Shown in pieces: positions 26,044-34,023 of a DNA stretch of 46,828 nt (the stretch's first letter is position 1; each line of letters starts with the position of its first letter). Location of the stretch: positions 1-46,828 of the forward strand of contig CAYJLW010000027.1 of the NCBI GenBank assembly GCA_964370965.1. Reading direction: 5' to 3'. The stretch is from CAYJLW01 sp964370965 (lineage in GTDB: Bacteria > Actinomycetota > Acidimicrobiia > UBA2766). A program made the translations under genes and the position numbers. The notes under the pieces are model-generated. The model made no database searches. It saw nothing but the letters and a program-made list of their open reading frames with translations, and had not been told where the DNA came from.

Positions 26044-26049
26044 TACGCT
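26044..26049 (+). promoter_or_regulatory. Candidate -10 element before the PIG-L gene
   Basis: TACGCT fits the TAnnnT -10 consensus and lies upstream of both the 36-aa leader frame (ATG 26077) and the PIG-L start (26189). No good -35 hexamer is visible. The rest of the 25977-26188 spacer shows nothing else recognisable. Confidence 0.25.
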
Positions 26050-26076
26050 TGCGCCTTCGGGAGGTCCAGCTACACG

Positions 26077-26187
26077 ATGACCGAGCACGAACCCCAGTCC
26101 CCGCCCATGGTCCCGGCGACCTCCGGCCCGGGTCCGGGTCTCGAGCGCCCCTCCTCTGGATGCGCGCCGGGCAGACGACGGCGCTGA
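26077..26187 (+). CDS. Possible 36-aa leader ORF
   Basis: It encodes a Pro/Gly-rich peptide ending in four Arg residues. Its TGA ends one nucleotide before the ATG of the PIG-L gene, which itself lacks a clear ribosome binding site. A GGGAGG lies upstream, but with a 12-nt spacer. The tight junction suggests translational coupling. Chance is a real alternative. Confidence 0.25.
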   Translation: MTEHEPQSPPMVPATSGPGPGLERPSSGCAPGRRRR

Positions 26188-26188
26188 C

Positions 26189-27052
26189 ATGAGCGAAGCG
26201 CAACGCGTCCTGGTCGTCGAGGCCCACCCCGACGACGCCGAGTTCGCCGCCGGGGGCACCCTGGCCCGCCTCGCGGACGCCGGCCACGAGGTGACGCTCC
26301 TCGTCGTCTCGGACGGGTACCGGGGGACACTGGAGACCGGCGACGACGGCCGCTGGCGCCAACGCGAGGACGTCGAGGTGGACGCCGCCGCCGAGGTGCT
26401 CGGCATGCACAAGGTCCTGCGCCTCCACCACCCCGACGGCTTCGTATGCGACGTCCCCTACTCGGCGCTGCGTGAGGAGATCATGCGCGTGGTGCGCCGG
26501 GTTCGCCCCCACGCCCTCATGACGTGGGATCCGTGGGCGCCCTACGAGGACCACCCCGACCACCGGGCCGTGGCGTCCGCGGCGAGCGACGCCGCCGGCT
26601 TCGCCCACTTCCCGCGCTTCCACCCCGAACACGCCAAGGAGGGCCTGGAGCCCTGGTACGTGGGGGAGCACCTCCACTTCGCGAAGTCCCCCCGAGACCA
26701 CAACTTCACCGTCGACGTCGCACCCACGATCGACCGCAAGATCGCCGCCCTGCGCGCACACGGGAGCCAGATGGAGATGAGCGTGGGCGTCGCCCGCCTC
26801 GCCCTCCAGGCGGCCGGCATGGATCTGGCCGATCTCGCGGATCCCATGGCGGTCGTGGAACCGGTGGTGCGCGCCTGGGCGGCCCTCGCGGGCGAGGCGG
26901 CCGGCTTCGGCGCCGGCGAGGTCTTCCGCCGCAGCCGCTTCCCCGACGCCGGCCCCCTCGCCGGCGCCGCCCCGGACCTCCTCTTCGGCAACGAGGGCGT
27001 GGCCTGGACCGCCCCGCCCACACCGTCGGTCGGCGCCGGACTCCGGGAGTAG
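26189..27052 (+). CDS. PIG-L family deacetylase (LmbE-like)
   Basis: This 287-aa zinc-dependent N-deacetylase carries EAHPDDAE (His13, Asp15, Asp16) and the second zinc motif EDHPDH (His122, His125). In actinobacteria this family deacetylates GlcNAc conjugates of mycothiol biosynthesis or removes acyl groups from sugars and antibiotics. Nothing here identifies mycothiol genes, so the substrate is open. It is a cytoplasmic protein with no signal peptide. It may be co-translated with a short leader frame that ends 1 nt upstream. Confidence 0.88.
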   Translation: MSEAQRVLVVEAHPDDAEFAAGGTLARLADAGHEVTLLVVSDGYRGTLETGDDGRWRQREDVEVDAAAEVLGMHKVLRLHHPDGFVCDVPYSALREEIMRVVRRVRPHALMTWDPWAPYEDHPDHRAVASAASDAAGFAHFPRFHPEHAKEGLEPWYVGEHLHFAKSPRDHNFTVDVAPTIDRKIAALRAHGSQMEMSVGVARLALQAAGMDLADLADPMAVVEPVVRAWAALAGEAAGFGAGEVFRRSRFPDAGPLAGAAPDLLFGNEGVAWTAPPTPSVGAGLRE

Positions 27053-27093
27053 GGCGGGCCACCGCCATCCGCGGCCCGGACCTCAGCCCGGAA

Positions 27094-27378
27094 CCGAAGC
27101 TCCCGGTACTGGCGCGCACTCACGCCGTCGCCGTGGCCGGCGTCCCGGAGGCGCAGTCCTTCGACCCCGCGACCGCCGCCTACTCGCTGCGGTACCGGCC
27201 CGACCCGTCGGTGACTCTCCCCACAGAGATCGCGGTCCCCCGGGACATGCACTACCCGGCGGGCTACCGCGTCCGGATCACCGGCGCCACGGCGACGCGG
27301 ACCCGTGGGGGCCGCCGGTTGCTCGTCACGGCCTCACCGGGAGCACAGGCGGTCACGGTCGCGATCACGCCGCGCTGA
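27094..27378 (+). pseudogene. C-terminal remnant of a GH5 endoglycoceramidase-like enzyme
   Basis: Immediately after the PIG-L stop, an open frame without its own start gives a sequence I recognise as the C-terminal beta domain of GH5 endoglycosylceramidase-type proteins: KLPVLARTHAVAVAG, then YRPDPSVTLPTEIAVP and HYPAGYRV, ending at TGA. The catalytic TIM barrel (about 350-400 aa) is absent. Only some 95 codons remain, so this is a broken gene. The family assignment is from memory of the C-terminal pattern. The following 27379-27466 spacer shows nothing. Confidence 0.5.
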
Positions 27379-27466
27379 CCCCCGGTCCGGGCTACGACGT
27401 CGGTGCCGGGGCCGTCTCCGCCGGGTACCCCGTCGAATCCGTGACGTGGCGCCGAACCGACCCCAC

Positions 27467-28417
27467 TCACACCGGAGGCACACGCCGGTCCAGGAAGTCG
27501 GCGATCGCCGCGGCCACTTCGCCCGGCGCCTCCGTCATCACCGCGTGCCCCGCCCTGGGGACGATCACGAGCTCGGCGCCGGGAATGCGGTCGGTGATGA
27601 CACGCGACTCGGGAACGGGGCAGATCCAGTCCTCGGCCCCACAGAGGACGAGTGTGGGCGCCGCCACACGACCGAGGTCGTCACGCACGTCGTAGTCCCG
27701 GTCCTCCGCCTGCATCCACTCCTCCTCGACGTCCTGGCGGAGACCGACGAGGCGGCCGATCCTCCGGAAGGCGGGGTACAGCCGTGGCCACCGGCCGGGG
27801 AGGCGGCAGGCGATCCCCCCGAGCACGAGAGCGGCCCGGGCCGGATGGCGCACGGCGTACAGGGGCTGCAGGGTCGCCCAGTCGACCCAGTCCTCCAGGG
27901 AGTCCGGCGGCCGGCGCCCCTCGACGACGTCCACCCGGCGTCGCCACGCCGCTTGCTGGGAGGCACTTCCGTGCCCGGCCAGGTAGTCGGCCGCCGACAC
28001 CCGGGCCGTCGCCCCGGCCGCCGCCGTGTCCACGGCGACGAGGAACGCCACCCTCTCGGGATATGTGGCGGCGTACGTGAGGGCGGCGAAACCGCCGAAG
28101 GACGCTCCCGTCACGCCGACCCGGTCCACCCCGAGGTCCTCCCGGACGGCATCCACGTCCGCCGCCAGGCGGGCGAGGCGAAACGTGGAGAGATCACCGG
28201 TGGAGCGCCCCACGCAGCGGTGGTCGACGAAGACCTGGCGCAGGCCCAGCCGGTCGAGGCGGAGCCGACGGGTCAGCCGGCGCATCAGGGCGGCGCTCTC
28301 CCCCGGCCCCCCCGGGAGCATCACCGCGGGCGGGTGTCGGGACCCGCCCTCGGGATTGCAGTCGAGGTAGTGGATGCGGGCGTCTCCGACGTCGAGCTGG
28401 CGGTGCGAGACCTTCAT
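27467..28417 (-). CDS. Alpha/beta hydrolase, proline-iminopeptidase-like
   Basis: This 316-aa cytoplasmic hydrolase has the oxyanion-hole motif PGGPGES (35-41), nucleophile Ser106 in GASFGG, acid Asp263 in GAEDW and catalytic His291 in RAGHAV. The HGGPG-like motif points to the S33 aminopeptidase / haloalkane-type branch, but substrate is unknown. The ATG at 28417 was chosen because family similarity starts there and an upstream ATG at 28492 would add unconserved residues. It is divergent from the dodecin gene with 85 nt between starts. Confidence 0.82.
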   Translation of the reverse strand: MKVSHRQLDVGDARIHYLDCNPEGGSRHPPAVMLPGGPGESAALMRRLTRRLRLDRLGLRQVFVDHRCVGRSTGDLSTFRLARLAADVDAVREDLGVDRVGVTGASFGGFAALTYAATYPERVAFLVAVDTAAAGATARVSAADYLAGHGSASQQAAWRRRVDVVEGRRPPDSLEDWVDWATLQPLYAVRHPARAALVLGGIACRLPGRWPRLYPAFRRIGRLVGLRQDVEEEWMQAEDRDYDVRDDLGRVAAPTLVLCGAEDWICPVPESRVITDRIPGAELVIVPRAGHAVMTEAPGEVAAAIADFLDRRVPPV

Positions 28418-28502
28418 CGTCGCCGCCAAGGTAGTGGAGGGCGAGCACGCCGCCGCCGGGCGCGATACGGTGGCGCTCCAGCGTCTGAGCAAGGAGACCG
28501 CA

Positions 28503-28715
28503 ATGGCCGAGAGCGTCTACAAGATCATCGAGCTCGTGGGCACGAGCGAGGAGTCGTGGGAGAAGGCGGCGAGCGCCGCCGTGGCGAAGGCGAGCCAGAC
28601 GCTCCGGGGCCTGCGCATCGCCGAGATCTCGGAGCTCGACCTCCAGCTGGACGACGAGGGCCAGGTCCGCGCCTACCGCGCCAGGGTGAAGGTCTCCTTC
28701 AAGTACGAGGACTAG
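28503..28715 (+). CDS. Dodecin (flavin-binding storage protein)
   Basis: At 70 aa it has the full length of the family. It keeps VYKIIELVGTSEESWEKAA with the conserved Trp that stacks on the isoalloxazine ring, and the terminal beta strand RVKVSFKYE. Dodecins assemble as hollow dodecamers that bind and buffer FMN/FAD and shield the flavin. AAGGAG lies 6 nt before the ATG, a clear ribosome binding site. Its stop codon overlaps the stop of the convergent lyase gene (shared CTAG). Several predicted flavin-dependent enzymes lie in the window (OYE, GMC), but no link is shown. Confidence 0.95.
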   Translation: MAESVYKIIELVGTSEESWEKAASAAVAKASQTLRGLRIAEISELDLQLDDEGQVRAYRARVKVSFKYED

Positions 28716-30982
28716 AACTCGATCCAGGCCCCGTGACTCGTGAAGGGCACGGGGGCGCCGTCGACGAGGACCCGGGCCGCCCCCGGGGCATGCACGCGGC
28801 CGTGGCGCGCCCCGGCGACCGACACGCCGGCCCCGGATGTCACGACGGCCCCTGGGGCGTCGAGGGACACGAGGCCGGGGGCATACGTGACGGCGTCGGC
28901 AGCGAGGCGGCGGGTGCCGTCGGGGCGACGGCGCACGAAGGTGAACCCGGCGCCCTCTTGGCGGGAAACGTCCACGGTCCCGTCCGGCCAGCGCACCCTC
29001 ACACCCGTGCGGTCGCCCAGCACCCGGATCGCCGCGGGGCGCATCCCCCCGGGGGCCCACGGCACGAGCACCGTGACGAGACGGAGGCCGGTCGCCCCTG
29101 CCGCCCGCACGGTGAGGCGGGGGTGGGTCCCGATCCCCTCGTAGTCGGCCGTGAAGGACTCCACGAAAGCGGCGAGCGGCGACTGCGAACCGGACACGAC
29201 AGACATCCCGGCGCCGCGGGGCGCGGTGACGTCCCAGCGGATCGTTCCCACGGGCGCCGTCACCGGCGCCGAGACCGTGTTGTCCTTCGAGGTGTGCAGG
29301 AACCAGTCGTACGTGCGCGCGTTGGCGTCCTGGCGGACGTCGTCGGCGACGACCAGGTAGCCGGGCAGGCCGAACTCGGGGCGCACGACGAGGTGCCGGC
29401 GCTGGCCGCGTTCGACGGCGTGCCACGGGTAGTAGGCGGACTTCGAGTCCCCGACGGAGAGGTCGAGGGTCCCCGGGTCGCCCACCACCGCCGTGGAGGC
29501 ATGGCGGCGGAAGATCCCCCTGACGAAACCGTCCTGGCTGACGCCGTCGATCACGACGCCGTTGTGACCCTGCGTGGAGGAGGACACGGCGGCGTAGGGA
29601 GTGATGTTCATGAGAAGGCCGTTGGCGTAGCCCCCGTCGACGGCGAGATCGGCGCCGTGGGCGTAGAGCGTGAAGTTGTTCACGTCCTGGTTGTGGTGGA
29701 CACCGGTCTCCATGTAGACGGATCGCCGCGCCTGGAACGACGAGAAGAGGTCGCCGTCGCCGTAGCCGGTGCGGGCGACCACGAGGCCGTCGTCACGGAA
29801 CCACTGCGTGTGCGCCACCTCCGCGTCCGGGTGGTAGCCGGCCGGCGGGGGCGCCCACCACAGGATCGTGGCAAGGCCGTCGCCGGTGCTCGCCGTGCGG
29901 GGCCACCAGTAGTCCTCCCAGAACCAGGCGGCGAGGGGCTGGTCGGGGCCGTGGGACGTGCGCCAGGTGGCGAAGTCGCCGTTCTGCTCGGTGTAGCGGG
30001 CGTCGTTGTACGGATTCACGCGGGCACCGCCGGGCAGGAGCTGCGAGAGCGCCCAGCGGCGATGGTGCGCGAGGCGGCCGTCCCCGAGGACGTCGGGGCC
30101 ACCGACGCTGTCGAGGCCGGCGCCGAACCACGTGGGGTTGGACATCCCGAAGTTGCCGTACAGCGGTCCCTCGAAGCCCTCGCCGTCGCCCCCGAAGCCG
30201 CGGGCGAGATAGTTGTCGACCGACCCCAGCGCCCGGCGCAGCCAGGTGTCGGTGCGTTCCGCGCCCAGCTCGGCGCGCAAGGCGAGGGCCGCGATGCCGA
30301 TGGCGGCCCCGTTGTTGCCGCTGAAATTCGACCCGCTCTGGAACACCCACCACCAGGCCCAGCCGGACGCGTCCATGTGGCTCTGGGCGACGGACTCCAC
30401 GGCGGCGGCGGCGGCCGCCCGGGCCGACTCGGGGAGGTCCGCTGCCGTGAGGTCGTAGGCGACCGCGAGGCTCGTGAGGGCATCCGCCCGGCGGTTGTAC
30501 CACTCCAGGAAGTCGAAGAACCACGGCATCCCGTTGAAGGGAGCGTCCCGGATCGCGGGCCAGACCTCGGCGAGCCTGTCGAGGTAGCGGTGGTCGCGGG
30601 TGAACGTCCAGACGAGCGCGAGGTTGCGCACCCTGTTGCCCAGCGGGCTCCCGGTGATGCGGTACGCGCGCACGTCTTCGGCCCGGAACTCCTCGGGCCC
30701 CGGCGTCGTGAGGCGGTTCGCCCAGTCGAGCTCGCGCTCCCATGCGACCTGCGGGGGGCCGCCGCCGGCCGTCCGGGCCTGGAGGCCGGCGACGTCGCCG
30801 GGGCCGAACAGGAGGTAGGGGTGGGGGCCGGGGTCGACGGGGACGCCGAGATCCGGGAGGTGCGCCCAGCCGGCGGGCTCACCCGTTGCCGCCCGGGCGG
30901 GCTCAGGGAGGACGGACCCGAGGAGCAGCGTCATGAGAACGGCCGCGAGGAACCGGCAACGGCGAACGAGCCTTCCACCCAT
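28712..30982 (-). CDS. Secreted heparinase II/III-like polysaccharide lyase
   Basis: This 756-aa protein has a clear Sec signal peptide (first 31 residues, hydrophobic LAAVLMTLLLGSVL, cleavage after PARA). An alginate-lyase-like alpha/alpha toroid follows, with the Asn-containing segment GSNFSGNNG near residue 220. The C-terminal half is the heparinase II/III beta-sandwich (from about 420: YMETGVHHNQDVNNFTLYAHG). These enzymes break uronic-acid polysaccharides by beta-elimination, leaving unsaturated ends. The gene ends in a CTAG shared with dodecin and is divergent from the sugar operon starting at 31080, which probably handles its products. The exact substrate (alginate, heparan, other uronan) cannot be told. 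Confidence 0.82.
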   Translation of the reverse strand: MGGRLVRRCRFLAAVLMTLLLGSVLPEPARAATGEPAGWAHLPDLGVPVDPGPHPYLLFGPGDVAGLQARTAGGGPPQVAWERELDWANRLTTPGPEEFRAEDVRAYRITGSPLGNRVRNLALVWTFTRDHRYLDRLAEVWPAIRDAPFNGMPWFFDFLEWYNRRADALTSLAVAYDLTAADLPESARAAAAAAVESVAQSHMDASGWAWWWVFQSGSNFSGNNGAAIGIAALALRAELGAERTDTWLRRALGSVDNYLARGFGGDGEGFEGPLYGNFGMSNPTWFGAGLDSVGGPDVLGDGRLAHHRRWALSQLLPGGARVNPYNDARYTEQNGDFATWRTSHGPDQPLAAWFWEDYWWPRTASTGDGLATILWWAPPPAGYHPDAEVAHTQWFRDDGLVVARTGYGDGDLFSSFQARRSVYMETGVHHNQDVNNFTLYAHGADLAVDGGYANGLLMNITPYAAVSSSTQGHNGVVIDGVSQDGFVRGIFRRHASTAVVGDPGTLDLSVGDSKSAYYPWHAVERGQRRHLVVRPEFGLPGYLVVADDVRQDANARTYDWFLHTSKDNTVSAPVTAPVGTIRWDVTAPRGAGMSVVSGSQSPLAAFVESFTADYEGIGTHPRLTVRAAGATGLRLVTVLVPWAPGGMRPAAIRVLGDRTGVRVRWPDGTVDVSRQEGAGFTFVRRRPDGTRRLAADAVTYAPGLVSLDAPGAVVTSGAGVSVAGARHGRVHAPGAARVLVDGAPVPFTSHGAWIEF

Positions 30983-31066
30983 GGGGACGACTTCGACGCC
31001 GGCCGGGGCGCGTCCTCCCGGCACTGCGGCGTGCCCCCGGCGTGCCCCCCGCGGGCGGCCCGGCGC

Positions 31067-31072
31067 TAGGTT
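31067..31072 (+). promoter_or_regulatory. -10-like element of a probably leaderless operon
   Basis: TAGGTT ends 7 nt before the GTG start of the DapA-family gene, which places the transcription start on the start codon. There is no ribosome binding site, so a leaderless transcript is likely. The 97-nt spacer to the divergent lyase gene must hold both promoters. Confidence 0.4.
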
Positions 31073-31079
31073 CCCCCGG

Positions 31080-31973
31080 GTGCGACTCTGCGGACTGATC
31101 CCGGCCACGGTGACGCCCTTCGGCGCCGGGGGCGCCGTCGATGCTGACGCCCTCGCCGCCCACCTGCGCCGCCTCTGCGGCGTCGCCGGCCTGGGCGGAA
31201 TCGCAGTGAACATGGACACGGGAGAGGGCCCCGCCCTCGACCCCGGCGAGCGGCGCCTCGTCCTCGACGTCGCCGCCGAAGCCGCGGGCGGTCGCCTGCC
31301 GGTGCTCGCCGGGGTGGGCGCTTCGTCCACGGCGGCGGCGTGCGCGTCAGCCCGCGACGCCGGGGTGCGGGCAGACGTCGTCGTCGTGTTCCCGCATCCC
31401 GCCTTCGCCGGCGACCCGGCCACGATCGTCCCCTACCACGAGTCCATCCTCGACGCCGGCGGGAAGCCCGTCGTCTGCTTCCAGTTGCAGCCGGCGTTGG
31501 GCGGCGTGATCTTCGACCGGGAAACGCTCGATCGCCTCATCGCCCTCGACGGCGTCACCGCCCTCAAAGAGGCCTCCTTCGACCCCGCCGTGTTCGCCGC
31601 CGCCGCCAGGGCCCTGCGCGGGTCCGGGGTCACGCTCCTCACGGGCAACGACGACTTCGTGCTCGACTCGCTCCTGGGCGGGGCTGCCGGGTCGCTGGTC
31701 GGCCTCGGTTCCGTGCTGCCCGGCCCGCAGGCGGAGATGCACGCTCTCGCCGCTGCAGGCGACGTCGTGGCCGCGAGGGCGCGGGACACCGCGGTGGTGG
31801 CCCCCCTCGCCCGCCTGCTGTTCGGCCCCCCCGTGGGCCGATACCGCGCCCGGGTGAAGGAGGCGCTCGCCCACCTCGGAGAGATCCCCGCCGCCCGCAT
31901 GCGGCCCCCCCTGCTCCCCCTCGACGCAACCGAGGCGGCCGCCGTGCGCGCCTGCATCGAGGCGCTCCGATGA
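31080..31973 (+). CDS. DapA-family aldolase/dehydratase-like protein
   Basis: This 297-aa protein has the TIM-barrel family pattern: GLIPATVTPF at the start and the Schiff-base Lys163 in VTALKEAS. The family normally condenses or cleaves pyruvate-containing compounds (dihydrodipicolinate synthase, KDG aldolase, N-acetylneuraminate lyase). The position of the usual proton-relay tyrosine (YN-x-P) reads FQLQPALG here, so Tyr is replaced by Gln and canonical chemistry is doubtful. The GTG start is read as leaderless. It is the first gene of four with ATGA/GTGA overlaps; the next is a Gfo/Idh/MocA oxidoreductase. A role in sugar-acid breakdown is inferred from context. Confidence 0.75.
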   Translation: MRLCGLIPATVTPFGAGGAVDADALAAHLRRLCGVAGLGGIAVNMDTGEGPALDPGERRLVLDVAAEAAGGRLPVLAGVGASSTAAACASARDAGVRADVVVVFPHPAFAGDPATIVPYHESILDAGGKPVVCFQLQPALGGVIFDRETLDRLIALDGVTALKEASFDPAVFAAAARALRGSGVTLLTGNDDFVLDSLLGGAAGSLVGLGSVLPGPQAEMHALAAAGDVVAARARDTAVVAPLARLLFGPPVGRYRARVKEALAHLGEIPAARMRPPLLPLDATEAAAVRACIEALR

Positions 31974-32941
31974 GCGAGCGCGCGGTGGTCGTGGGCGCGG
32001 GTCCCGCCGGACACATGCACGCCCTCGCCTACAGGGCCGCCGGTGTGGAGATCGCCGGGGTGTTCGACCCCGACCCGGCTCGGGCAGCCGGCTTCGCCGC
32101 CGCCCACGGCACCGAGGCGGCCGCCTCACTGGGGGATCTCCTGGGCGGCGACGCGGGTTTCGTGAGCGTCGCCAGCCCCCCGCCGCACCACGTGGCGCAG
32201 GCGACGGCCGCCGCCCGCCCCGGGCGCACCGTCTTCGTGGAGAAGCCCGTGGCGCTGTCGTCCCCGGACTTCGCCGCCCTCGCGGCCCTGGCCGGCATCG
32301 TCCCCGTGGTGCAGTGGCGGGCGGGCCGCGGGCTGCGGGCCGTGCGGGCCGCCGTCGCCGAGGGTCTCCTGGGGCCGGCCCCGGCGGTGTCCGTGGAGAT
32401 GGCCTGGGGCCGGCCCGACGACTACTTCTCCGCCCGGGCCACGCGGGCGGCGTGGGGCTGCGGGGTTCTCCTCTCTGTGGGAATCCACGCCCTCGACGCG
32501 GTCTGCTGGTCGCTCGACCGCCCGCATGTCCGCGTGGCGGGTGCCCTCGCCCACGCCCGGGGCATGGAGGTCGAGGATGCCGCCGCCGTCTCCGTCGGTT
32601 TCCAGGGTGGTGCCGTCCTGGCCCTCACGGCGACGTTCGGGGCGGCGCCGAGCACCACCCGCCTCGCCTTCACGGGCGGGGGCGTCACGGCGGTGCTGGA
32701 GGGCGGCGACGGCGACCCCACCGCCGCCGTGCGCTGGGCGGCCGCCGACCCGGGCCTCGCCCGCCGCCTCGAGGCCCTGGAGCAGGAGCAGGGGCCTCCG
32801 GCGCCTCCGCCGCTCCTCGTGCCCTTCGTGGCGGCGCAGCTCGGGGGGCCCTCTCTCGGTCTCGCCGACGTCGTTCCCGCACACGAGATCGCCTGGGCCG
32901 TGTACGAAGCAGCCGCCCCAGAGGAGGGACGGCACCCGTGA
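31970..32941 (+). CDS. Gfo/Idh/MocA-family oxidoreductase
   Basis: This 323-aa NAD(P)-dependent dehydrogenase has the N-terminal Rossmann motif VVVGAGPAGHMHA, and EKPVAL near residue 91 carries the conserved Lys. A GFO C-terminal domain follows. Such enzymes oxidise or reduce sugars, inositols and keto-sugars in the cytoplasm. It overlaps the DapA-family gene by ATGA and the next gene by GTGA. In this context it probably oxidises a sugar or sugar acid released by the secreted lyase. Cofactor choice and substrate cannot be read. Confidence 0.85.
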   Translation: MSERAVVVGAGPAGHMHALAYRAAGVEIAGVFDPDPARAAGFAAAHGTEAAASLGDLLGGDAGFVSVASPPPHHVAQATAAARPGRTVFVEKPVALSSPDFAALAALAGIVPVVQWRAGRGLRAVRAAVAEGLLGPAPAVSVEMAWGRPDDYFSARATRAAWGCGVLLSVGIHALDAVCWSLDRPHVRVAGALAHARGMEVEDAAAVSVGFQGGAVLALTATFGAAPSTTRLAFTGGGVTAVLEGGDGDPTAAVRWAAADPGLARRLEALEQEQGPPAPPPLLVPFVAAQLGGPSLGLADVVPAHEIAWAVYEAAAPEEGRHP

Positions 32942-34023
32942 ACGGCCTCGTCTCGGTGCCCCTGGACGCCGTCGGCATCGAGCACCCCGTGGTCCGCTGG
33001 GGCTCCGGGGCCGAAACCCCCGCCCAGGCCGACGAGGGCCGGCTCCTCCTGAGGGTCCCGCCGGGAGAGACGGCGGGCGTCGTCGTCCCCGGCGCCCCCC
33101 CCTCCGGGGCTTTCTGGGCCCACCAGTGGGACGAAGCGTGTCGCCTCACCGTCGGGACACCCGCCGGCCCCCTGGTCGCGTACCGCTACTCGCCCGTCGA
33201 ACCCCACCCGTACTTCCACCCCCTCGTGGCCCCGAACGCGGTGGGCCCGTTCCTGGCGAAGTCGGTGACACAGGACGCCCCCGCCGACCATCCCCACCAC
33301 CGCAGCCTCTGGTACGCCCACGGCCACCTCGTGGACGCGGCCGGGGAGATCCACGACCTCTGGCTGGAGCACCCGGGCGCAGGCCGCGTCGTGCCAGAAC
33401 CTCCGGGGGCCGTGTCGGCGGGCCCGCTGCGGGCGTCGTTCCGGGCCGCCGCCGACTGGGAATCCGCGGGCGGGCGCCTCCTCGCCACACAGGGCCTCGC
33501 CGCCACCGTCTCCCTGCCCGCCGACGGCTCTCCCGGGTTCTGCCTCGACCTCGACTGCACGCTGGCCGGCGCCGATGACAGCGATCTCCTTGCGGGCCAG
33601 GCGGTCGATGCCGGCTTCCCGGCGTTGCGAGTTGCAGACATGATCGACCTCCTCGACGGCGGCCACGTCCTAGACAGCGAGGGGCGCACCGACCACGACG
33701 TCGCCGGGAACGCCGCCCGCTGGTGCGCCGCGTGGGGGACGCTCGACCCCAGCCCGCCCGCCGCCCACGCCGTGTGCGGGATCGCCCTCCTCGACCACCC
33801 CGACAACCCCGGGCACCCGAACCGCTGGTTCGTGCGACCCTTCGGATGGCTCACGTGCACGGGCACGCAGTTCGCCGAGCGGGTGATCCCGGCGGCGGGT
33901 GTGCGCTACCGCCACCGCGTGGTCGTCTTCGCCGGAGAGGCCGACGCCGCCGTCCTCGACGCCTGGTGGAACGAGTTCGCCGCCCCGACGCCCCCGGCTG
34001 TGCGCGTCCATCGGGGTGGTTGA
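32938..34023 (+). CDS. PmoA family protein (DUF6807)
   Basis: This 361-aa protein has the family hallmarks HPYFHPLVAPN (about residue 89) and DHPHHRSLWYAHGH (about 117), a His-rich site probably binding a metal or a sugar. The name comes from an old annotation and does not imply methane oxidation. Members occur next to glycoside hydrolases and Gfo/Idh/MocA genes, and fit a sugar-catabolic role. The start is GTG in a GTGA overlap; the end overlaps the next ATG by one base (TGATG). No signal peptide. The molecular function is unknown. Confidence 0.8.
   Translation: MNGLVSVPLDAVGIEHPVVRWGSGAETPAQADEGRLLLRVPPGETAGVVVPGAPPSGAFWAHQWDEACRLTVGTPAGPLVAYRYSPVEPHPYFHPLVAPNAVGPFLAKSVTQDAPADHPHHRSLWYAHGHLVDAAGEIHDLWLEHPGAGRVVPEPPGAVSAGPLRASFRAAADWESAGGRLLATQGLAATVSLPADGSPGFCLDLDCTLAGADDSDLLAGQAVDAGFPALRVADMIDLLDGGHVLDSEGRTDHDVAGNAARWCAAWGTLDPSPPAAHAVCGIALLDHPDNPGHPNRWFVRPFGWLTCTGTQFAERVIPAAGVRYRHRVVVFAGEADAAVLDAWWNEFAAPTPPAVRVHRGG

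Noticed and set aside
26189..27052. Mycothiol biosynthesis enzyme MshB
   Set aside because: The PIG-L motifs are general, and no other mycothiol gene is in the window, so the specific name is not supported.
32938..34023. Methane monooxygenase subunit (from the PmoA name)
   Set aside because: The family name is historical. The protein is soluble, lacks membrane helices and copper-site motifs of PmoA/PmoB, and lies in a sugar operon.
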